The notes beneath the pieces were generated by a model, which worked only from the letters and a program-made list of their open reading frames with translations, was not told the origin of the DNA and ran no database searches. From Margaritifera margaritifera (lineage: Eukaryota; Mollusca; Bivalvia; Unionida; Margaritiferidae), in contig JAQPZY010001610.1 of NCBI GenBank assembly GCA_029931535.1, positions 4,997,501 to 5,061,500 on the forward strand: 64,000 bases of DNA, given 5' to 3'. Shown here piece by piece: positions 52,901 to 61,900 of the stretch (positions within the stretch are counted from its first letter, which is position 1; the number at the start of each line of letters is the position of its first letter). The translations under genes were made by a program, and so were the position numbers.

Positions 52901-55900
52901 TCCAGACATTTAGCAGGAGTAACAATAACAAGATTTTCAAGATGACCGTGGTGATGGCCATATTGGATGTCCAAGCACCACCAAATTTGTTTAGGATCAA
53001 CTAGACATCATAAGAAGTCTTCTGGGGAAAACATGTGTCGATATGACCATCCATTCAGGTGGGATAGCAATAACAGGATTTTCAAGATGGCAGTTTGACA
53101 GCCATATTTGATGTCCAAGTGACAACATTTTCAGTTAGGACCAACTTGATATCATAAGAAGTCTTCTGGTGAAAACCCCATGTCGAAATGCCTTTTAAGG
53201 AGGAATAGCAATAACATGATTTTCAAGATGGTTGCCATGGCAGCCATACTGGATGTCAGATTCATTGAGGTCCAACTATACATCATAAGAAGTCTCTTGG
53301 TGAAACCCCATGTTGAAATGACCATCCATTCAGGAGTACTAGCAATAAGATTTTAAAGATGGCCACTAGACCATTGGATGAATGTGTGTATCAAGTTTCA
53401 TGGCAATCCTCGAAGTAGTTTAGAGGGAGTAGCAATAAGAACCTTGTGCTAACAGACGGCTGAACAATGGACAACAGATGACAGATAACAGGCCACCCCA
53501 TAAGCTCTTCTTGTCTATGAACAGTAGAACTAACTAGAACAAACTGCTGTTGCTGTTGCAGTGATCATTAATGAACGATTGTTAACAGAACTGTGCTATA
53601 AAGAAATGTCCTCGCCATACACAACAAGAGTAGCATGAATGGTACATTATATGCCTACCTGTGTGTAATAGCCCTCTATATAGGCACTAGTTGGGTATGG
53701 TTGACCAACATGTCTCAACGACCTTGACCTTGGATCATGGTATGCAGTCTTGAACTATTTGAGTTGCCATTACTTGACATTTAGACTCCAAAATATATAG
53801 GTTTCTTTCTTACCCCAAACACAAGCCATTACTAAAGCTTGCTCAAGGAACTTACTCTGGAACAAAATTTACTGTGCAGAACCCATTTTTCTTCAATTCA
53901 CAATGACACTGACCTTGACCTTCAACCATTTCACAACAAAAGCAATAGGTCTCTTCTTTATCTGAAGTGCAACTCCTCCAGAAACTTTGGTCAAGGTATG
54001 TGGGCTAGAACTAAAGTTAATATGCAAAAAACACCCTTTTTCTTCCTTCAGTCACACTGACCTTAACCTTTTATATTTTGACCTCAAAATGAATAGGCTT
54101 CTTACACAAAAATAAGCCATCCACAAACTTTTGTGAAGATACATGGTTGAGAACTTAAATTTTTGTGCAGAAACCACTTTTCATTTTTCAGCTAAGTTAC
54201 CTTGACCTTTGACCAATTTACCTCAAATTTGATAAGTGCCTTTCTTGTCTCAGATGCAAGGCATTCACAAAGTCTGGTCATCATTTGTGGCATAGGACTT
54301 AAGTTATTTTGGAAAACATTTTCTTTGTTGGAGACCTTGTGACCTTGATCTTTAAACCCAAAATCAATAGGTGTGGCATAGAACTTAAGTAGCTTTGTGG
54401 AAATGGTCCTTGACCTTTAACCTTTTGAGTATAGAATATATAGGTTTCTTCCTTGCCCTAGATGCAAGCTACTTAAAACATTTGGTAATGTTAGATGGTT
54501 TAAAACTTGAGTTATTGTGTGGAAACTAAATAGGGAACAATTGGATGGATGGATAGACAACATAACATGATATGCTTCACCTTAAGGTAGGCATATAAAA
54601 TGAATGTATATTGACATTTTTCTGAACAGATAACTTGGTGTCAGAACATTTGTCAAAATGATTTAAGCAACATTCTTGGCAAGTTCCATAATGATGCTAC
54701 AGTAAAACCACCAACAAAAAATGAGCCATGATATTGAAACAACAATATTTTATCTATGTTTAGCTTCTGATTTTTATACAGAAAAGCAGTTATAATGAAA
54801 CCTTTGGGATCAAAATCTGCTTGAAACAAGTTCTGCGGCCAGATTTCAGGACAGACGAGTTGAGACAACTTAAAACTTAAATATATAAATGTTACAAAAA
54901 TTCTGTTTACCATATTCTGCTTAATAAATGCACCTGCCTAAAAAAATGGCGCCCCTCCCCCTTTGTAAAAATATAAGCAAGTGTGTACATCTGACTTAGC
55001 GGTATTATGTATGTCCAATATAGGAATTTAATAAAGAAAGCAACATTTACATTCCTTGAGTGTCAAATTTTCACACGTGTGATATTCACAGATTGATGAA
55101 TTCAAAACAAAATAATTTTGCGGGTGCCATGCCATTTGGCCTTTTGCCATGCTGCTATATACACATGTATATTTCAGCTGGGAAAATAATAGCACATGCC
55201 ATGTTTAGCCCCCAGAGTCTGGGTGAAGTTGTTTTTTGTATTGAGTAGACTGAGAGCTGTAAAGTACCTAAAAGTGCAATTAGAATAAAGTACTTTATTT
55301 GTTTGGGTCTTTAACAGATGAGCCATCTATCCTTAGTTTCATGCGCTGTGTGTATCTATTTGGTAGAATATGGTATACAAAAGCAAATATCCATACACAT
55401 GTACATATCAAAGTGAAAGTGCCAAAAGACCTACAAGAAATCTGTAACTGTCTGAAATTATTATTATTACTATTAATACTATTGTTATATTGTCCACTGA
55501 ACAATTTGCCAGTCCATACAAGGTCTGTAATTTTTGTGAGAAAGACTTGCAGGCTTTGTAATCAATACATGCACTGCCATAGCTTAAGATCCTCACTAAG
55601 TGTTTCTTTGTAAAGATGTATGCAAAAATTACAATATTCAACAATGTATTCATTTCAAGATGAAACCTCCTGCAAAAACTGAACTAGATCTACTTCCATG
55701 GCTTTTACTGCATGTTCCCCCAACCCTCACCACACCAAGACCTAGAGGTCGTAAACCAAAATTCATTACATATATTATGTGTCCTCTATGAATGCATGTA
55801 AAAAGTCTTCTTTTTTTAAACTTATTCAAAAATGTCAACGTATAATAGACCTCTGACTCCGTCCCTCTGAGGTCCAAAATTCATACCTCTCTCTAACAGA

Positions 55901-58900
55901 TGGTCACCAGATGGGCTTGGTTCACTGAATTTCCACCCCGAGTTTTAGGAGAAACAGTTATGGACAGATGGATGGATGGATGGAAAGATCGACAGATGGA
56001 GGGTATTACAATATTCCCTCACTGATGCATGGGATAAAAAAAGATCTGATTCCATTCTCTTGCACAAGACTTACCTTTTCATCAGAAACAGTTAATTTCT
56101 GGAAGTCACTTATGAAAGCCATGACATTTCTCTCCCTGCACTCCATGAAGAATCGGAGACACACATTGGTAAGGTATTTATTACAAATCTCCTTCTCCCT
56201 GAAACAGCAAATGGATTCTGTTAAAAAGATTCAATACTGGACTTCATACTAGTCCAAACAGAATTTTAAAAACCAATGTAAATCAGGCCAATTTGTGCTG
56301 GTACAATTGATCTCCCTAGTGAATCCACATTATGTTATTGGTTCCAAGACATACGGAAGCACAAGAAATATCCATGGGCAATGTTTGTTTTTTTAAAAAT
56401 TACTAGACAGGAGCTTTTCTGAATAAAACCTTGTTTACTTTCACTGAATAGGAGTATACAATGTAAACCACAAAAACTTATATGTCAATGCATGGTGGTC
56501 TTTTAAGTGGAGGAAATAGGGATTCATCAACACAAAAGGTTTTCAGGGAGAGAAGATGCAATAAAATGAGATCATAATACAATAGGGACTATACAAGGCC
56601 AACCCTTCTGCACTGAAATGCTGTCCTTATAAACAGGTGGCTTTTCATGACAGGCACAGAATGGTGAAATATACTACTGTGATGTTGGGCAAAATGGCTT
56701 CTGATCAGGGTCCTCTCGGCGGGGGCCACTGTAGCTTCAACCCAAGGGACCAAGAAAATCAGTCCAAGTGATATGAACTTGATGTGAACATGATTGACAT
56801 TTTTAGGTGGCTATTGTCAATATTTAATGCTATTAGTAATGTTATCATGAGTCTAATGCTGTATCGCAATATTAACACTTTTTTTAACGATATCTTCTCT
56901 GTAATATCATTATATTTATGTTAGTAATTAATCAATAAGATGATGTACCACCAGAGAAACTCTTGAACTTTTTTAGGGCATGTAGTATATATAAAAAAAT
57001 GTGACCATGTATTTTAAGGATTTTATATTTTTTGTTTTTATCTTTAACTTTATATACCTTTTACTGAGTTTTAATATCTATATCTTTCATCTTTTATCTT
57101 GTTGTACTACATGTTTGCATTTATTGGGAAGGGTTCATCTTTAAAGAGTTTTTGTGCAATTCTTTATCTTCACATTTTTCCAACTTACCTTTCAATTGGC
57201 ACCATATAGCCAGTACTGTGCTGATGTGCTGTTAAACCCTATAAATACATACGTTCTTTACAAAGTGCACTGAAGACACATGACTGGTCAAGTGGCAAGG
57301 TTACAGCTTGCAGAAAATTCTCGTTTTTGTGCCAAAAGACTTGTTATTTATACCTGACAAAACATGTATCGATTGAAATCCACTAATGCTGAGGACACAG
57401 CTAATTACAGTAAACATGCTACTCTGTGTTAGTGCTCTGTATTGCAGTGAACTAGAAAAAGAATTTAAGTGGGCCAGGGGGAATATCTAAAATCTATATG
57501 ATATCACAGATCTAGATTTTTGGCCAAGATTGTTATTGTGCTGAATCAGATGACGATACATCATTATGGCGAACAGCTGATCAATTCAAAAAGGTCTACT
57601 GACAGGTAGATATATAGGCAGATAATAGGTAGATAAAGCCAAGCAACTATTTAGTTTTGTTATTTAGTAGAATAAGAACTTCATCATGTTCTTATTAGAA
57701 TTAATTTAATTAGTTCATCATACCCTCAATACAGATTGTCATTTCAACTTTCAATACAATTGCAGTTTACAAGCCAACACAATGGCCTTTGTTATTTGTT
57801 CCACTAAATAACCTGCTTTACAAACACCATTTTAAAGGTGAGTGATTTATGTGGGTAATATATATCATCCATGGTTATGCAGATTGTGACTGTAAAAAGA
57901 ATCATCAATCGTCAGCTGGAGAAGTGATTTTTAATGATTGTCAAATCAAGGGACTTCAAATTCATTTGAAAGTTCAAGGGAGAGATGTCTGATCTACCAG
58001 GAGATTGCTTTTTGTATAGAAATTTTACATTCCGTTAGGACTTAAAAGGCAGTTGGGGGAAACACTTGGTTTAAGATCCAGCTTGGTTCAATCTACTTAA
58101 GATTTCATTTGTACTTATTGATACGGTTAGAAATATGATTTCAACGATAGATTTTGAGACTGCTAAGCTATAACTGTCAATTACCTTTTGATTCTGCTGA
58201 GAAGTCTCTGCAGGTGAGAAAATGTAGTGAGAAGCCCCTGTTTACACCTGACCAGGTAGGCTACGTAGCTGGACCTTCCCTGGTAATCCTCTTGCAGTGA
58301 TCTCACAAGCTTCTTACACCTGGAAACACAGTGCAAAAATTACAGACAATAAAGGTAAAGCATAAAGGTGAGAAAGGTGATACAGGTGAGAAGGTAAAGA
58401 TTACCCCCTGATTCATCTGACCAAATAGGCTATGTAGCTAGACCTTCTCTGGTTATACAGCTGCAGGTTTCTTACCAGTCTCTTACACACTACATTAGCA
58501 ATATATTATCATAAGATAAAATACAGATCAATAACTGAAGGTAAACACCAGTTAAAAACTACTAAAATGAAAGCAATTTTTAAAGTAAAATGGTCTTTTT
58601 TCGATATTACTTACCAAATCATAATATATTATAGCACATCCACTACCTTGGAAATCCAACCCTCTAAAAAGACATTAGCCACGTTTTTAGGATTGTTTTA
58701 TCAACCAAAGTGCTAAAAAGTCGTCTGCTTATGAAGGTGTAAGTCAGACAAGAGTCATCTCCCCTTGGATAGAGATACTAGAATCCAAATCCCATCAATC
58801 ATCAGTTACTACTAGAGCTGATGTGTATGTTCTTGCCGGAAGGGCCTGAGCGAGTGCCCTTATTATGATCAGGTAAGTACTACTGAAGCAACATATTTTC

Positions 58901-61900
58901 CTTGAAAAACTGGTTTCTCCTTTAAATCGCTACCAGATCATAATATGTTATAGGTAACAGAAGGGGAGAGTTACATCCCTTTACACCGGAGTTGGCCTTG
59001 TCCCTGGTCTCTAAACATACATGAAGCAGTTTTAAGTCTTATGAGATATGGGCTAAGGTTAGTACATGGTTTATGCATGGATGCAGATTATGAAAACTTT
59101 TCACTTACACAAATCCAATAAAAGGAGAGTGACCGACATACTTGTGAAGCTGCTGAATGACCTGGGAAGGTAGCCTTTTGCACTTCAGATATAGGTCCCA
59201 TCATGTCACACTGAGTATGGGTAAAACATTCCTTAGTCTATGTTCCAACTTGAATTCTTTTCCTCCAATGGCTTACAGAAACATACCTGGTGTCAGAAAA
59301 TTTGTATGTACTATTGAAAATTAAAAATTTTGAAAATATGGTGTCTGGAAAATTAAAGGGTCTGGATATTTAGAGGGTCTGGATAATTAGAGGGTCTGGA
59401 TATTTAGAAGGTCTGGATATTTAGTTTAATGACAGTATTCATTACTTTTGGAAAATATCTAAATTACACAAATTCTAATTTTAAAATGAGATATATTTTA
59501 TCTAGTTTTAATGTTTTGTATTCCTTCAGATAAATTCAAGAAGTTATGGGAAAAGTTTTTCAACAAATTCATTAAATATTCAAGGATAAAGCTAGTTTTT
59601 TCAAAATTCAAGGAGTTTTCAAGGCAACCCCTCAAATTCATGGATTTTTCAAGGTTGTACAAACCATGCTCCAGTGAGAAGCTCACTGTGAAGTGGGGGA
59701 AGTCCTTCCATTTGAAAGATGATACCTCCTATAATCCAAAACTTTGTTAACTGAGTCTAATGGGCAAAGTTTCAGCTATCACTAAGGATATGATGCTGAT
59801 CTACGACAGTCTCATGAACCGGTGATGCAGAGTGGAAGGGTTTGCAGCTGCAATGAAAAAACCAGAGGGGTGAAGAAATTATCAAGTTAAGATGTGACTC
59901 TTCAAGTGAGAGGAAAACCAGCAAGGTAATCCCCAAGGGACGTTCCTGGGCAAGACAAACTAAAACCAAAGGGGCTTTTGGACCCTATACCTAGATGAAT
60001 GAATAGTTGGAACTGAATGAAATAGGATTTGTCCCTGATGACAAGGAATCTGAGATGAGACAAGATCAAAACAAAGAATTCTGTGTTTTCCTACAATGTG
60101 ATGCTCAACCTGTAGTTTTGACCTGCAAGGTTTTCCTCCCAAACAGCACTGGGTACTGATCTCAAGATATCCATGCTGAAACTCAGGTGTATCCAGGTTG
60201 CAATGACGGGTATCAATGCTGAACTCAGGTGCCCGAAGGTGTTGTTGAGAAAGATATGATCTTGAAAAGGCCTAGAGCAAAATCCCAGTGGGGTTGTCTT
60301 GTGATGGAACTCATCTGGCCTTTTTGTGAAGCGAGTGTATATTCTGGCAAAAGACACCTGTTGTTTGGGCAGCATGTCTCCCATGTGGTGGTGAAGGGTG
60401 AAACACTGTTAGTGAGTGAATGTCAAGCTGCCCTATTGAGTATATGCATCATACATGCTCTCCAGGCAGGCTGCCTACCATGTCAGTAAAAAGCACATTA
60501 GAGTTATTTTAATTGTTGTTTTAATCATGCAGACTATAAATAAATCTTATCTTATCTTGCCTTATCTTACATGAGACTGGCTCCTGGCCATGGAAGAGGT
60601 CTTGGTTATATTCTGTTGCTGAAATATAGCCAGAGACCAAGACAAACATGGATCCAAACACTACAATGTTGTAAACCAGTTGTTGCATGTGGAAAAGAGT
60701 TTCTGATCCATACAAAAAGAGGAAGGTTTCAACATTTTTAGGCCTGCAATGTCTTTGTTGATCGCTGGGACTTCAATGTAAAAGACCAGCATATGCATCT
60801 TGTGAAAAAGAAAGGCCTGTTGATGCTTGGGTCTTGAAATTTCCTGTCAAAGCAAAAAGTCAGTGACTCAACAAGACTGAAGAAGCTGTTTTGAAAAAGA
60901 CTGTCTTAAAAAGGTCAATGGATGTGGAAATTCTGCAAGAGGCCATTGACAGAGCTTGAGAAGATATGGGCTGGAAGAGAATTTCAGTCAATGCACAGAA
61001 GGCTGAGTCTTTCCTGGACAACACTGTATCAAGGATGGAAGATGGTGCTTCTGAATGTGTCTTCTAACTTGTTAGAGAAGGGTGCAGGGAAACCACCTGC
61101 GAAGGTGGTGACAACAGAAATGGCAAAGTTGGGTGTCAGGGACAGTGAACGAAGCCAGGAGTCCATCCATGCTGCAACATGGTGATCTCCAGGCATTCAC
61201 CTGATTGTCACCAAAAATGTCAGAGGTGGGTACCAGGTGTCTAGGAATCAGGAGTTACAATTTACTGGGTAATGATGAAGTCATCACTGGTGATGGACAT
61301 GTCTCGTGCTGGTCTGCGATGCTTCCATGGGTCCAGTACTGAAGTGTGGGAGAAATGTTCACTAAGTCAGGTGCTGGTTCTGCTGGATGTCATTGATAGA
61401 GCTGGGGCTAAACAAGGCGTGACTGGGTGTTGTATGCTGTCTTCAGTTTTTTGAATTGGGACTGGATTTATTGGGAAGATTGATCACCATATTCAGTCCT
61501 GGTGTTAGATGGCATACATAGTGGCTGTGCCAAGGTTGGAGACATGGTCTGGGAACAGCTGAATGAGGTGATGGAATCAGGAATAGTTCAGGTGGGCCAC
61601 TTACCAAATCAGTACTGGCCCAGTAGTCTATGCTGTGAAGGAATGCTCTGGTTGTGGCAATGCAGACTGGGTATACCAGGAAAAAAATCACTGTACCCGG
61701 TCTCGGTGGTAGATGGCATAGTTCAAGGCTATGCCAGAGTTAGAGAGCCAGCTGACTTAAGGTGCCTTGTATCACCATTTTAAGTACCTGGGCCGATATG
61801 AGGTGATGAAATGTCCTGAATGGTTTAGGTGTGCCATTGCACCATATCAGTATGGACTGGGTGTTCGGTGACATGTGTTTTGAAGCTGGGACTGGGCATA

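Noticed and set aside
58384..58490. Functional mutually exclusive GAPVD1 exon
   Set aside because: Two in-frame stops, a deletion and no good acceptor.
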